Assembly (NCBI GenBank): GCA_963758505.1
Contig: CAVWVJ010000001.1
Coordinates: 1,116,001-1,180,000 of the forward strand
Direction of reading: 5' to 3'
Length of the DNA: 64,000 bases
Source of the DNA: Korobacter sp963758505
GTDB lineage: Bacteria; Acidobacteriota; Terriglobia; Terriglobales; Acidobacteriaceae
Part shown: positions 1 through 9,298 of the stretch, piece after piece
Layout: each line of letters begins with the position of its first letter
Position numbering within the stretch: position 1 is the first letter of the stretch
Program-made: the position numbers and the translations under genes
Notes under the pieces: model-generated
What the model saw: only the letters and a program-made list of their open reading frames with translations
Database searches by the model: none
What the model was told of the DNA's origin: nothing

Positions 1-99
1 TATCCCGTCGATATCGGCCAGGATGAGTCGATGGACTACATTCAGCGCACCAACGTCATCAAGTGCTACAAGTACATCACAGAAGGGCCGAGTCGCTGA
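1..99 (+). CDS. C-terminal fragment of an unidentified protein
   Basis: An open frame runs from the first base of the window to a TGA at 97-99 and encodes 32 residues, beginning YPVDIGQDES and ending ITEGPSR. The start lies outside the window. The residue mix is protein-like (Asp, Tyr, Lys and Cys spread evenly), but the piece is too short to assign a family and no motif is recognised. It is called coding only because the frame is open from the edge and is followed by a long stretch without a gene. Confidence 0.45.
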   Translation, partial: YPVDIGQDESMDYIQRTNVIKCYKYITEGPSR

Positions 100-817
100 C
101 CGGCGTGTCTGAAGTGCAAAACCTTGCAGCCCTGAAGTAGAGTCGTTTCCGCTTCAGGTCTCCGATCGTGAGCCTGTTCGCGAAGGTATACCGCGAGAAA
201 GATGTCACCGCCCACGCTTCCGTGGCGCCTCTGCCGTTCGAGACGAGGCTAACGCTGGTGCATGCCGCACAGCTGGGCGAGCGCCGAGTGTGTGACGTTT
301 CCCGTGCTCTTGTGTCACAAGCTCGGCAGCTTTCTAAGATTTGACCAAGTTGTGCAGCTCAAGCGAGCTCCTCGACAGCTTCAGCGCACCATGGCTTACT
401 TGACAGGGCACCAGGCGTTTTGGCCGATCTTTACCAGGAATCAGACCCCACTTGACAAAGAAAATCGCCAGTATCCATGCGGGGTAAATATGACGATTTG
501 ACTCGTCGAACTCGCACAAACACTGGCGAATAACTTTTTCTTACGTCGTCACATAGCTACGTTCACCCTGCTGCGAAGGACCAGGAATTCCCTCGGCTGG
601 ACGATTTTCGGCACACCATCACAACGAACATGCGCCGACGTGAGTTCATCCGAAGGTAATTACTGGAGTGCTCGGACAGTCCAAAGTGACCATTGCATGG
701 ACGCATGACCGACGGTAGACGACTTCCGTGCATCACTGCGAGACGTTGCAGGGGAGTTGTAAGCAAGTGTTATCAAAATGCCTACGTCTGATTAAAGTGG
801 GCATTGATTCAAAGTGT
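100..817. other. Gene-poor stretch, nothing supportable
   Basis: About 700 bp between the partial gene at the left edge and the tRNA. The short open frames here (61-79 codons on both strands) overlap each other, lack ribosome binding sites and give low-complexity or Cys/Arg-rich translations without protein character. A TTGACA at 452-457 has no matching -10 at normal spacing. I see no repeat, terminator or RNA gene in it. Confidence 0.5.
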
Positions 818-893
<76 letters not shown>

Positions 894-1036
894 TGACTTT
901 GGATTGGAACTCTCTTGCTCAATCGTTTCGACTGGAAGTGAGTTGGCGGTGCGGCAGGCGGAAAGGAATTTAACCGAACCAGAATTCGAACCACCTCGAA
1001 CAATTTAACACAGGCGAGCTGCGGGCGGCTATGCGC

Positions 1037-2059
1037 CTACTCGATCTGCACCAGCCCGTTGCTTTCCACCGGATGCGGCGTGCTGTGCTGCGGTGCCCGC
1101 CAATGGTCGATGTAGCTGATCTGGTGCACGCACGAAACAGTGCAATGCGGCGCGCAACTCTTTTCCGTCAAAAACTCGCGTTTCACGTCCGCCGTCGTGT
1201 ATTGCTCCAGCGGCGTCGCCGGATACCCACGCTGTTGCGAGCAGTAATGCACCAAGCCGTCTTCGCAAATATAAAGGTAGCGCGCGCCGGCCCGGCATCG
1301 CCATTCATTCGGCTTGCCATCCGCGATATTCGTCTGAAAATGATTGAATCGCGAATAATTCTTTTTCTCAAGAGTCTTGATCTTCAGGAAGACGGCACGT
1401 TCTTCTTCCGTAAGCGGCTGCAACTGCCCATCGCCATCATGAATAATGCCCACCGTCGACGTGAACCCAAGCTGCAACGCCCTCCGGCTGATCACCAGCG
1501 CGTCATGGGGATTCCGTACGCCTCCGCCAACCACGGAATTGATGTTCACGTGAAAGTCGGCGTGTTCCGACAAAAGCTGCAACTTCTTGTCGAGTACCTT
1601 CAGGCTCTTCTTGGAAACGTCGTCCGGGTTCACATTGTCGATGCTGATTTGCAGATGGTCGAGCCCGGCCTGGTTCAGCCGCTTGATTCGGTCGGCGGTC
1701 AGCAGGTATCCATTCGTGATCATCCCTGCGATGATCGGATACTTGCGCATGTGCCGGATGATCTCGTCGAGTTCCGGATGCAGCAGCGGTTCGCCGCCGC
1801 TGATCGTGACAATATTCGTCCCTAGTTTTGCGAGCAGATCGATGCGCCGCTTCATGGTCTCCAGCGGCACCGGCTTGGAAACTTTGTCGTATTCGTTGCA
1901 GTACTTGCAGGAGAGATTGCACTGGCGCATGGGAATGATGTGCGCCATCACCGGGTGGTCTGTCGAGGCCAGTGCGCGGCCAATCATGGCGAACTCGCGG
2001 ACGCGCCTTCGTGCCGCGATCCATGTCCTGTGTGTACTGTGGGGACGTTTGCGCATCAT
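1037..2059 (-). CDS. Radical SAM protein with SPASM-like C-terminal cysteines
   Basis: 340 residues. The [4Fe-4S]/SAM motif CNLSCKYC (CxxxCxxC) lies near residue 48, followed by the SAM-binding SGGEPLLHPEL, the standard radical SAM core. The C-terminal third carries further cysteines (WRCRAGARYLYICEDG, VHYCSQQRG, CAPHCTVSCVHQ), resembling a SPASM or twitch extension that binds extra clusters in peptide- or sugar-modifying enzymes. No substrate peptide or partner gene is adjacent, so the reaction is unknown. The start is uncertain: Met25 (1987) also fits, and the first 24 residues are basic and poorly conserved in character. It is transcribed away from the PpiD-like gene, with about 190 bp between them. 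Confidence 0.85.
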   Translation of the reverse strand: MMRKRPHSTHRTWIAARRRVREFAMIGRALASTDHPVMAHIIPMRQCNLSCKYCNEYDKVSKPVPLETMKRRIDLLAKLGTNIVTISGGEPLLHPELDEIIRHMRKYPIIAGMITNGYLLTADRIKRLNQAGLDHLQISIDNVNPDDVSKKSLKVLDKKLQLLSEHADFHVNINSVVGGGVRNPHDALVISRRALQLGFTSTVGIIHDGDGQLQPLTEEERAVFLKIKTLEKKNYSRFNHFQTNIADGKPNEWRCRAGARYLYICEDGLVHYCSQQRGYPATPLEQYTTADVKREFLTEKSCAPHCTVSCVHQISYIDHWRAPQHSTPHPVESNGLVQIE

Positions 2060-2207
2060 GCGTTCGTACTATTACAACATACAGAGAATGCGTAGGTTAA
2101 ACCCGGAGACCCTGACTGGTCGAAATCGCGGGTTGAGCGGCAGCCAGCAACAGTGAATCGCACCCGAATTCGTCGTGCGGCCTCCGAGTGGAGCGGCGCT
2201 GCTGGTT

Positions 2208-2213
2208 TATAAT
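2208..2213 (+). promoter_or_regulatory. Candidate -10 box of the PpiD-like gene
   Basis: A perfect TATAAT sits 38 bp before the ATG at 2252, in the intergenic region shared with the divergent radical SAM gene. No good -35 hexamer is visible 16-18 bp upstream. This is a motif-based guess only. Confidence 0.4.
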
Positions 2214-2251
2214 CATAGTTTCGCCCCAATCAATTTGGAGTTCCAGAGAAG

Positions 2252-4210
2252 ATGATTCGATTTCTGCAGACGCCCTCCCCTACCAAGAAGATCGTACTGG
2301 GAGGCTTGCTCACCGTTATTTGCGTAATGATGGTCGTGACCCTGATCCCCGGTGGCAGCATTTTTGGTGACGCCTCGTTCAGCAGCGACACCGACGTTGC
2401 CAAGGTGGATGGCGACCCCATTACCATCCCCGAGGTCCAGCGCACCGCCCAGAGCATGGCGCAGCAGCAGCATTATCCCGCCCAGTTTGTTCCGTTCCTC
2501 ATGCCGCAAGCTGCCGAAATGCTGATCAAGCAGAAGGCCGTGCTCAATGAAGCCCGCCGCATGGGCCTGAACGTTTCCGACGAAGAGCTGCGCGGCATCC
2601 TGCACAAAGGACAGTTTGGCGAGATCCTCTTCCCCAAGGGCGTGTACGTCGGCGACGACCAGTATCAGAACTTCGTGCAGAGCCAGTTCAACATGACGGT
2701 CCCGCAGTTCGAAGAGGAGCTCAAGAAGTCGATCGAGATCCAGAAACTGCGCAACGTGGTGGAAGCCAGCGCGACCGTGCCCGACTCCGAAGTGGAGAAC
2801 ACGGTTCGCCAGCAACAGACGAAGGCTAAGTTCGAATACGTCGCGCTCTCGCTCCAGGACGTCGAGAAGGGAATTAACCCCAGCGACGCCGAACTGCGCG
2901 CCTGGTTTGAAGCCCATAAAGATCAGTTCAAGGATTCCATCCCCGAGAAACGCAAGGTGCGCTACGTCATGATCGACGGCAGCAAGCTTCCGGGCGTGCA
3001 GCCGACCGAGCAGGAAATCCAAAGCTATTACAACCAGCACAAGGCCGAGTACCAGATACCGGAAACTTCGAAGGTCCGCCACATCCTGGTCAAGACACCC
3101 GAGCCGGGGCCGGATGGCAAGGTCGATCCGAAGGCCGACGCAGCCGCCAAGGCGAAGGCGGAAGATTATCTGAAGCAGGCGAAGTCCGGCGCCAACTTTG
3201 CCGAACTCGCCAAGAAATACTCGGACGATAAGGGTACTGGTGACAGCATCCTGGAAGTTACGCCGCAGGGCCAACTGGTTCCTGAATTCAAGCAGGCAGC
3301 ACTGGCTGCGAAGACCGGCGACATCGTGGGTCCGGTGAAGACGATGTTCGGCTACCACATTATTAAGGTGGAATCCAAAGAGCCCGCGCATACCAAGTCG
3401 CTCGACGATGTGAAACCCGAGATCGTCGAGGCGCTCACCCGCCAGAAGGCGACCGAAGCGGCAGAGAAGGCAGCCGACAATCTTCGTGCCAGCGCGCGCG
3501 TCCAGGGGCTTGACAAGGCTGCGGCTGCCGCGGGGCAGACTGTCACCACCACCGACTTCATCACCCAATCCAGCTTGCTTCCCGGCATCGGCCAGGCTCC
3601 GCAGTTCATGAATGCGGTCTTCAAGGACAACCCGAAGAGCGGCGCCGACACCGCGCCGGTCTCCCAGGGTTACGTCGTCTTTGAAGTCAGCGATGTTCAG
3701 CCGCCCTCCACCCCGACCTTCGAACAGGCCAAGGCGCAGGTCGAGCAGCAGTTCAAAGCCGGAAAGGCCCAGACCCTGCTGGTGCAGAAGGCCCAGGAAC
3801 TGGCGGACCGCGCGCGCACCGGGCACGACTTGAAGAAGGCCGCGAAGGAAGCCGGGTTTAGCGTGAAGACCAGCGAGATGGTAACCCAATCGTCGCAGGT
3901 GCCCGACATCGGAACCATGTCCGGCGGGGCGTCGGCGATCTTCGCCGCCAAGCCGGGAGATATCGTCGGCCCCGTACAGGGAGGCCGCAATGCCATCGTG
4001 ATGGCGCTTCTCGAAAAGCAGGAGCCCACGCCCGACGAAATCAAGTCCGGCATGGAATCGGCTCGCGAACAGGTATTGGCGCGTAAGCGCGAAGAGGTTC
4101 TCGAAGTCTATGTTTCGAACTTGATCGCCAGGATGGAGAAGGACGGCAAGATCAAGCGCAACAAGAAAGCCATCGAACAGCTCAGCCAGTCGCAGTCGCA
4201 GAGCAGCTAG
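2252..4210 (+). CDS. SurA/PpiD-type periplasmic peptidyl-prolyl isomerase
   Basis: 652 residues. An N-terminal uncleaved membrane anchor (about residues 12-32, hydrophobic, ending in IPGG) is followed by a SurA-like chaperone region (about 45-170) with the typical ITIPEVQ...AAEMLIKQKAVLNEA pattern. A parvulin-type rotamase domain begins near residue 270 (SKVRHILVK) and includes FAELAKKYSDD and MFGYHIIKVE. A long Ala/Gln-rich helical C-terminus ends in SQSQSQSS. One inner-membrane anchor plus parvulin is the PpiD architecture. It would assist folding of exported outer-membrane proteins in the periplasm. ATG 2252 is preceded by a weak purine-rich site, and a rho-independent terminator follows directly, so the gene is probably monocistronic. 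Confidence 0.92.
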   Translation: MIRFLQTPSPTKKIVLGGLLTVICVMMVVTLIPGGSIFGDASFSSDTDVAKVDGDPITIPEVQRTAQSMAQQQHYPAQFVPFLMPQAAEMLIKQKAVLNEARRMGLNVSDEELRGILHKGQFGEILFPKGVYVGDDQYQNFVQSQFNMTVPQFEEELKKSIEIQKLRNVVEASATVPDSEVENTVRQQQTKAKFEYVALSLQDVEKGINPSDAELRAWFEAHKDQFKDSIPEKRKVRYVMIDGSKLPGVQPTEQEIQSYYNQHKAEYQIPETSKVRHILVKTPEPGPDGKVDPKADAAAKAKAEDYLKQAKSGANFAELAKKYSDDKGTGDSILEVTPQGQLVPEFKQAALAAKTGDIVGPVKTMFGYHIIKVESKEPAHTKSLDDVKPEIVEALTRQKATEAAEKAADNLRASARVQGLDKAAAAAGQTVTTTDFITQSSLLPGIGQAPQFMNAVFKDNPKSGADTAPVSQGYVVFEVSDVQPPSTPTFEQAKAQVEQQFKAGKAQTLLVQKAQELADRARTGHDLKKAAKEAGFSVKTSEMVTQSSQVPDIGTMSGGASAIFAAKPGDIVGPVQGGRNAIVMALLEKQEPTPDEIKSGMESAREQVLARKREEVLEVYVSNLIARMEKDGKIKRNKKAIEQLSQSQSQSS

Positions 4211-4232
4211 TCGTATCCTGAGAGTCGATCGG

Positions 4233-4261
4233 CGCGGTCGGCTTTGCCGGCCGCGTTTTTT
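4233..4261 (+). terminator. Rho-independent terminator after the PpiD-like gene
   Basis: The stem CGCGGTCGGC (4233-4242) pairs with GCCGGCCGCG (4246-4255) with one G-T wobble and a TTT loop, and is followed by six T (4256-4261). It lies 22 bp after the stop codon. Confidence 0.88.
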
Positions 4262-4339
4262 CTGGAACCAGAGTCCTCATCTGAATTTGTTCCGTCGGTA
4301 TCCTTTGTCTCGCAAAAGTCTGCATCCAAGGTTTTGGAA

Positions 4340-5896
4340 ATGTTCACCAAGCGTTCCTCAGGCATTCTTCTACATCCTTCGTCGTTACCTTCGCGCGGCG
4401 GTATAGGCGACTTCGGCCCGGCTGCGTATGAATTCGTGCATTGGCTCGCCGATGGCAAACAGACCCTCTGGCAGATTCTGCCGCTCGGGCCCCCCGGAAT
4501 TGGCAACTCGCCCTATTCTGCGACCTCCGCCTTCGCCGGCAACGTTTTGCTGATCAGCCTTGAGCGGCTTGCCGAGCGCGGCATGCTGGATCGCGCCGCC
4601 ATCGATCGCCTGCCGAACGGTTCCGCCAATCGCGTGGATTTCGAGGCTGTCCGTGCCGCCAAGTTGCCACTGCTTCGCCAGGCCGGTGAAAGCTTCCTGA
4701 AGAACGCCTATGGACGCTCTCGCGAACGGTTCGACCGCTTCTGCCGCGATAACGGCTGGTGGCTCGACGACTTTGTCCTCTTCGACTTCCTGCGCGAGCG
4801 CTCCGGCGGCGCCAGTTGGAACACCTGGCCGCGCGAAATCAGCCATCGCGACAATAACGCCCTGCACAAGCTCCGCACCGAGAACGAGCACGACCTCACG
4901 ATTGCCAAGTTTCTCCAGTTTGCTTTCTTCGAACAGTGGGGCGCGTTGCGGCAATACTGCCAGCAGTCCAGGATCCAAATCGTAGGCGACGTCGCCATCT
5001 TCGTCAGCTACGACAGCGCCGATGTCTGGACCCACCCCGAGATCTTCCGTCTCCGCGATCTCGAGCCCGAGGTCGTGGCCGGGGTGCCGCCGGACGCCTT
5101 CAGCGAGACCGGACAGCGCTGGGGCAATCCGCTCTATGACTGGAACCGCCTGCGCGATCGCGGCTACGACTGGTGGGTGCAGCGCATGCGGTGGGCGCAT
5201 ACCCTCTGCGACATCCTTCGCATCGACCACTTCCGCGGCTTTGAATCGTACTGGGAAATCCCGGCCGGCGAGCCTACTGCGATTCACGGCCACTGGGCCA
5301 AGGGGCCGGCTGACGATTTCTTTCACGTTCTGAACCGCGAACTCGGCGAATTGCCCTTCATTGCGGAAGATCTCGGCATGATCACCCCCGAGGTCCATGC
5401 CCTGCGCGAACGTTTGCAGATTCCCGGCATGCGCGTGTTGCAGTTTGCCTTCGGCGATCGCGGCGCCCACATGTATCTGCCGCACCGCTACGAGACAAAT
5501 ACCGTCGTCTATACCGGTACCCACGACAACGACACCACCATGGGCTGGTGGAAATCCCTGGCGCAGCCGCACGAGAAGCGTGCCGCCGCTGCCGCCCTCG
5601 GCGCCGACGACAAGAACGTGCACTGGGCCTTCATCCGCGCCGCGGAGACCTCCCCTGCCGTGCTCTGCGTCCTCCCGCTCCAGGATGTCTTCGGTTTAGA
5701 CAGCAGCGCCCGCATGAATACCCCAAGCTCCTCCGACGGTAACTGGGGCTGGCGTTACAAGGCCGGACTGCTTACCGGCGAATCCGCAAAAATGCTGGCG
5801 GAAATTGCAGAGGTCACCGATCGTGATGAACCGCTGCGAGATTCAGACGGTCACCAGCAGCGCCAGCGGGAAGCTGTCGAAGATTTCGCTGCATAA
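4340..5896 (+). CDS. malQ: 4-alpha-glucanotransferase (amylomaltase, GH77)
   Basis: 518 residues from ATG 4340 (MFTKRSSGILLHPSSLPS), a start that matches the usual MalQ N-terminus; the frame is open further upstream but reads back into the preceding terminator. GH77 motifs are all present: QILPLGPPGIGNSPY near the N-terminus, RIDHFRGFESYWEIP with the nucleophile Asp, PFIAEDLG with the acid/base Glu, and YTGTHDNDTTMGWW with the third carboxylate. It transfers alpha-1,4-glucan segments between maltodextrins in the cytoplasm. It converges on treY, whose product uses maltodextrins; the 3' ends overlap by 54 bp, so the last 18 MalQ residues are read from DNA that also encodes the TreY C-terminus. 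Confidence 0.96.
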   Translation: MFTKRSSGILLHPSSLPSRGGIGDFGPAAYEFVHWLADGKQTLWQILPLGPPGIGNSPYSATSAFAGNVLLISLERLAERGMLDRAAIDRLPNGSANRVDFEAVRAAKLPLLRQAGESFLKNAYGRSRERFDRFCRDNGWWLDDFVLFDFLRERSGGASWNTWPREISHRDNNALHKLRTENEHDLTIAKFLQFAFFEQWGALRQYCQQSRIQIVGDVAIFVSYDSADVWTHPEIFRLRDLEPEVVAGVPPDAFSETGQRWGNPLYDWNRLRDRGYDWWVQRMRWAHTLCDILRIDHFRGFESYWEIPAGEPTAIHGHWAKGPADDFFHVLNRELGELPFIAEDLGMITPEVHALRERLQIPGMRVLQFAFGDRGAHMYLPHRYETNTVVYTGTHDNDTTMGWWKSLAQPHEKRAAAAALGADDKNVHWAFIRAAETSPAVLCVLPLQDVFGLDSSARMNTPSSSDGNWGWRYKAGLLTGESAKMLAEIAEVTDRDEPLRDSDGHQQRQREAVEDFAA

Positions 5897-8872
5897 CAGC
5901 CGAGGCTCGCCGGCCAGCCGCCACCGGTCGCCCGTGAATACGTTGCGCAGTTCGCCGTTGATCTCGGCCGGAAGCTCGATGAAGCCGCGGCCCCAGGCGC
6001 TCCCCAGCGGCGGCTGCATCGCCCCCTTCATCAGCGTGTAACTCAGCCTCGGCGCCGCCACGATCACGTGCTTTCCTTCGTAGCTTCGTACATAGGCAAT
6101 GATGTGCCGCTTATAGTCGCCGCTCGCCCATAGCGGTGTGTACGTTCCTTCCATGAACAGCTCGCGGTGCTCGCGGCGCAATGCCAGCGCCTGCATCACC
6201 GTCCAGAGCTTCACTCTTCCGTCCCACCAGCCTTCGAGCACATCGCGGCAGATCTCGCGATGGAAGCCACTCTCCACGGACCTCTTCAATTCGCCCAGCG
6301 CCTGCCGGCGCACTTCGAAGTTCACTGGCCGCCGGTTGTCCGGATCGACCAGGCTGAAATCGAACATCTCTGCGCCTTGGTAAATGTCCGGTACCCCCGG
6401 CGCGGTCAGCTTGATCAGCGTCTGTGTCAGCGAGTTGATTGCGCCGAAGAATTGCACCGGCGGCAGGATTCCCTGGAAGTACGTGAGGAAATGGTTCGGC
6501 CTCCGCGCCGACCCCGGTTCCAGGATCGCGGCCACGAAGTCCTGCAGTGCCTCGGTGTACTCCGGATTCTGATTCACCCAGCTCAGGTTTACCTTCGCCT
6601 CGTGAATCGCCTTCGTCATGTAGGCCTGGATGCGTTTCGTGAATTGCTCGCGGAGCTCCGGGTCCGCAAGCCCTTCCAGCGGCCATGTTCCCAGCAGCGT
6701 CTGGTACAGGAGGTATTCTTCGTTCGGGTCCGGAGGCGTGCGCCCATCGCTCAATTCCTCCTTCTTCGCCCGGTTGACGCGGCGGAACCGCATCACCTCG
6801 GTCGACCATAGCCGCGGCATCTCGGAGAGTACGTTCAGCCGCGCGCGTACATCTTCGCTGCGCTTCGTGTCGTGCGTCGAAGTCGAAAGCATCGAAGCCG
6901 ACCACGTGCCCGCGCGCGCTGCGTTCGCCCGATGGAACTGCTCGAGGCTCGTCCCAAAATGTTCCGGCGAGCCGCCCACCTCGTTCAGCGAGATGAAGCG
7001 GTTGTACACATAGAACGTCGTGTCTTCCAGGCCTTTCGCCATCACCGGTCCGGTTAGCTGTTGGAACTTTAGCGTGAAGTAGAGCTGCTTCCGGTAGCCG
7101 TAAATCATCTCGCCGCCGTCGTTGCCCTGCAGCAGCAGGATGTTGCCGAGAAAGTCGAAGACTCCCGCCGGCATGCCTTCATTGCGGCGCTTTGCCAAGG
7201 CAATCGCCCTGTGGATGTGCTCGCGGTCGCGCTCATTCACGTTTCCGCGTTCGTCGATGTACGTGCGGTAAACCGGGAAACATGCGATCGTTTCCTGGAT
7301 CGCGTCGGAAAGCACGTTTCGCGTGTAATCGCGCGCCCGCCGGTCGCGGCTGGAAATCTCGTCGAGCATATGCGTCAGCACGTTCAGTTCGCTCGCCAGC
7401 GCCGTGGCCATGATCAGCTTCTTGCTCTCATACACCAGGTCGCGCACGTCGATCGCGCGCTCCAGGAAGCGGTGGTAGAGCAGCGTCAATGGCCTCTCCG
7501 CCAACGGATCGATCAACACGCCGTTCACCAGGTTGGTGAAGTCATACCCCACCGTCCCGTCCACCGGCCACTCCGGCGGCAAGTGTTCGCCCGGTTCCAG
7601 GATCTTCTCCACCAGCAGGTACAGCGGGGCATTCGGGCCGGCCCAGTCGCGCTGTCCAAATACCGTTTGGATCTCGCGCTCGATCCCGTTTTCCGCCACC
7701 TCGCCTTGCGGAACCGCGCCGTTGCAGTGGCTTGCCGTGTACAGCATCTGCGCCCGTACGAAATACTGCAGTGGATTGAAGAGTCCATCCGGATGGTCGA
7801 GCCGCAGCCCGGTCACGTGCCCCTCGGCCAGCAAACGGCGCAGCAGGCGGTGCGTGTCCGCAAACACCCGCGGATCTTCCATGCGCAGCCCCACCAGGTC
7901 GTTGATGTCGAAAAAGCGCCGGTAATTGATCTCCTCGCCACTCACTCTCCAGAAAGCCAGCCGATACGCCTGCGCCTCCAGCAGCCGGTGGATCGCGTCA
8001 TACGTGCGCTGGTCTCCAGGCTGCCCGTTCATCGCTACGATGGCCTCCTCGGCCAGCCGGCGAACCACCTCGGAGTTGGTCAGGAGATCGCCCAGCCGTG
8101 CCACCAGCATCGGCAGTCTCTGCTGCCGCGTCAGAATCAGGTCGGGCGCTTCCGTCCAGTTCGGAGGCGTTCCGCGCAACTCATCCAGCGTCTGCAGCAA
8201 CTCCGGTATGCCCTCGCCCTCCCGCGTTCGCAGGTCTCCCAGGGTCGCAAAGATCATCGGGATCGTCTGCGGATCCACCGGCAGCAGTTTGTCGTAATAG
8301 CGCAGTACGAACCTGTTATTTTCCAGCTCGAGCTTGATCCTGCCGCTGTCCAGTTCGTCGCCGTAATGGCTCCCTAGGATCGGCAGCAGAAGCTTGTGGC
8401 GCAGCTCCGATTTCTGCGGATTCCAGTCGATGTCGAAATACGCGGCATGCACCGACGCGCCTCCGTTTTCCAGCACATCCTGCCACCACGGATTGTCTCC
8501 CGCCCCCACGCCCATGTGGTTCGGCACCACGTCCAGCAGCAGTCCCAGCCCCTGCTCTCGCAGTTTCGCCGACAATCCCAGGAACTCTTCTTCCGAGCCG
8601 AGTTCCGGGTTCAAAGCATTGTGGTCGGTAATGTCGTAACCGTGCATGCTGCCCGCGCGTGCCTTCAAAATCGGCGATGAATAAAAATGCGAAATTCCCA
8701 GTTCTTTCAGGTAGGCGACGATCTGCTCCGCATCCGCGAAGCGGAACTTGGAATGGAACTGCAGCCGGTAGGTGGACGACGGCCGCCTGGCCCGCTTGCC
8801 GGACTCCAACTGCTCCATGCAGTCGGCCAGTGCGGTGCGAGGGTCTGTGAGGTTCGCAGGGCTGTTAGGCAT
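5843..8872 (-). CDS. treY: Malto-oligosyltrehalose synthase (GH13)
   Basis: 1009 residues. TreY turns the reducing-end maltose unit of a maltodextrin into trehalose, the first step of the TreY-TreZ pathway. Diagnostic blocks: TYRLQFHSKFRFADA and YSSPILKARAGSMHGYD at the N-terminus, LLLDVVPNHMG, GLRLDHPDGLFNP with the catalytic Asp, LLVEKILEPGE with the catalytic Glu, and MLSTSTHDTKRSEDVRAR. The length is on the long side of the family. treZ is not in the window. The stop lies inside the 3' end of the convergent malQ, so the two mRNAs are complementary there. The start at 8872 follows a purine-rich stretch; a later start is possible because the first 35 residues are not family-conserved. Confidence 0.97.
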   Translation of the reverse strand: MPNSPANLTDPRTALADCMEQLESGKRARRPSSTYRLQFHSKFRFADAEQIVAYLKELGISHFYSSPILKARAGSMHGYDITDHNALNPELGSEEEFLGLSAKLREQGLGLLLDVVPNHMGVGAGDNPWWQDVLENGGASVHAAYFDIDWNPQKSELRHKLLLPILGSHYGDELDSGRIKLELENNRFVLRYYDKLLPVDPQTIPMIFATLGDLRTREGEGIPELLQTLDELRGTPPNWTEAPDLILTRQQRLPMLVARLGDLLTNSEVVRRLAEEAIVAMNGQPGDQRTYDAIHRLLEAQAYRLAFWRVSGEEINYRRFFDINDLVGLRMEDPRVFADTHRLLRRLLAEGHVTGLRLDHPDGLFNPLQYFVRAQMLYTASHCNGAVPQGEVAENGIEREIQTVFGQRDWAGPNAPLYLLVEKILEPGEHLPPEWPVDGTVGYDFTNLVNGVLIDPLAERPLTLLYHRFLERAIDVRDLVYESKKLIMATALASELNVLTHMLDEISSRDRRARDYTRNVLSDAIQETIACFPVYRTYIDERGNVNERDREHIHRAIALAKRRNEGMPAGVFDFLGNILLLQGNDGGEMIYGYRKQLYFTLKFQQLTGPVMAKGLEDTTFYVYNRFISLNEVGGSPEHFGTSLEQFHRANAARAGTWSASMLSTSTHDTKRSEDVRARLNVLSEMPRLWSTEVMRFRRVNRAKKEELSDGRTPPDPNEEYLLYQTLLGTWPLEGLADPELREQFTKRIQAYMTKAIHEAKVNLSWVNQNPEYTEALQDFVAAILEPGSARRPNHFLTYFQGILPPVQFFGAINSLTQTLIKLTAPGVPDIYQGAEMFDFSLVDPDNRRPVNFEVRRQALGELKRSVESGFHREICRDVLEGWWDGRVKLWTVMQALALRREHRELFMEGTYTPLWASGDYKRHIIAYVRSYEGKHVIVAAPRLSYTLMKGAMQPPLGSAWGRGFIELPAEINGELRNVFTGDRWRLAGEPRLLCSEIFDSFPLALLVTV

Positions 8873-9100
8873 CAGGTCTGGCTATTTTCGTTTTCTGGGC
8901 GACACGCTTAAGATGCGCCATCGCCTTCTTCGGGTGCCTTCGCTGCCGGCGCCGGCGGCCACCCTTGTCGATACCGTGCCGCCCGCTTTACTTAAAGCGC
9001 CGCGGCATTGAGAATAAGAGGTTACGCGTATTGTGTTTGTAAAACCGGTCGCCTTTGCGCCGGTCGGTTGTCAATCTCCCGAATATACCAAGGAGCATTC

Positions 9101-9298
9101 ATGCCCGTCGTAAGCGGTGAACTCATTCGCATGATGAACTACGTGGACGATATCGCAGCTACCCTCCGCCGTGTCGTTGCAAACTATAGCTTCCTCTCGG
9201 TGGAAGAAAAACAGCGCCTCGCCGATTACATGGAGAAAGCCGACCCCAATTATCCGAAGGTCGTTGAGGACCTGCGGAGCAATAAAGGTCTTGACTGA
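9101..9298 (+). CDS. Small conserved-looking hypothetical protein
   Basis: 65 residues, acidic and helical, starting MPVVSGELIRMMNYVDD and ending SNKGLD. ATG 9101 has a good ribosome binding site (AAGGAG, 6 bp upstream); the frame is open further upstream but without such a site. No known domain is recognised. The stop overlaps the probable TTG start of the next gene by 8 bp, so the two are likely translationally coupled. No function is assigned. Confidence 0.7.
   Translation: MPVVSGELIRMMNYVDDIAATLRRVVANYSFLSVEEKQRLADYMEKADPNYPKVVEDLRSNKGLD

Noticed and set aside
262..766. Three short open frames on both strands (79, 61 and 67 codons)
   Set aside because: They overlap, lack ribosome binding sites and translate to sequences without protein character; the region is listed as gene-poor.
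2213..3889. 558-codon open frame antisense to the PpiD-like gene
   Set aside because: Low-complexity Leu/Gly/Asp/His text and perfect overlap with a well-supported gene; long antisense frames are expected in G+C-rich DNA.
4385..5623. 412-codon open frame antisense to malQ
   Set aside because: Shadow of the GH77 gene; no motif, Val/Ala/Gly-rich.
7211..8377. 388-codon open frame antisense to treY
   Set aside because: Shadow; His/Arg/Gln-rich, no domain, no ribosome binding site.
8873..9100. Riboswitch between treY and the 65-residue gene
   Set aside because: No conserved riboswitch core could be recognised by eye; only ordinary divergent intergenic sequence is seen.
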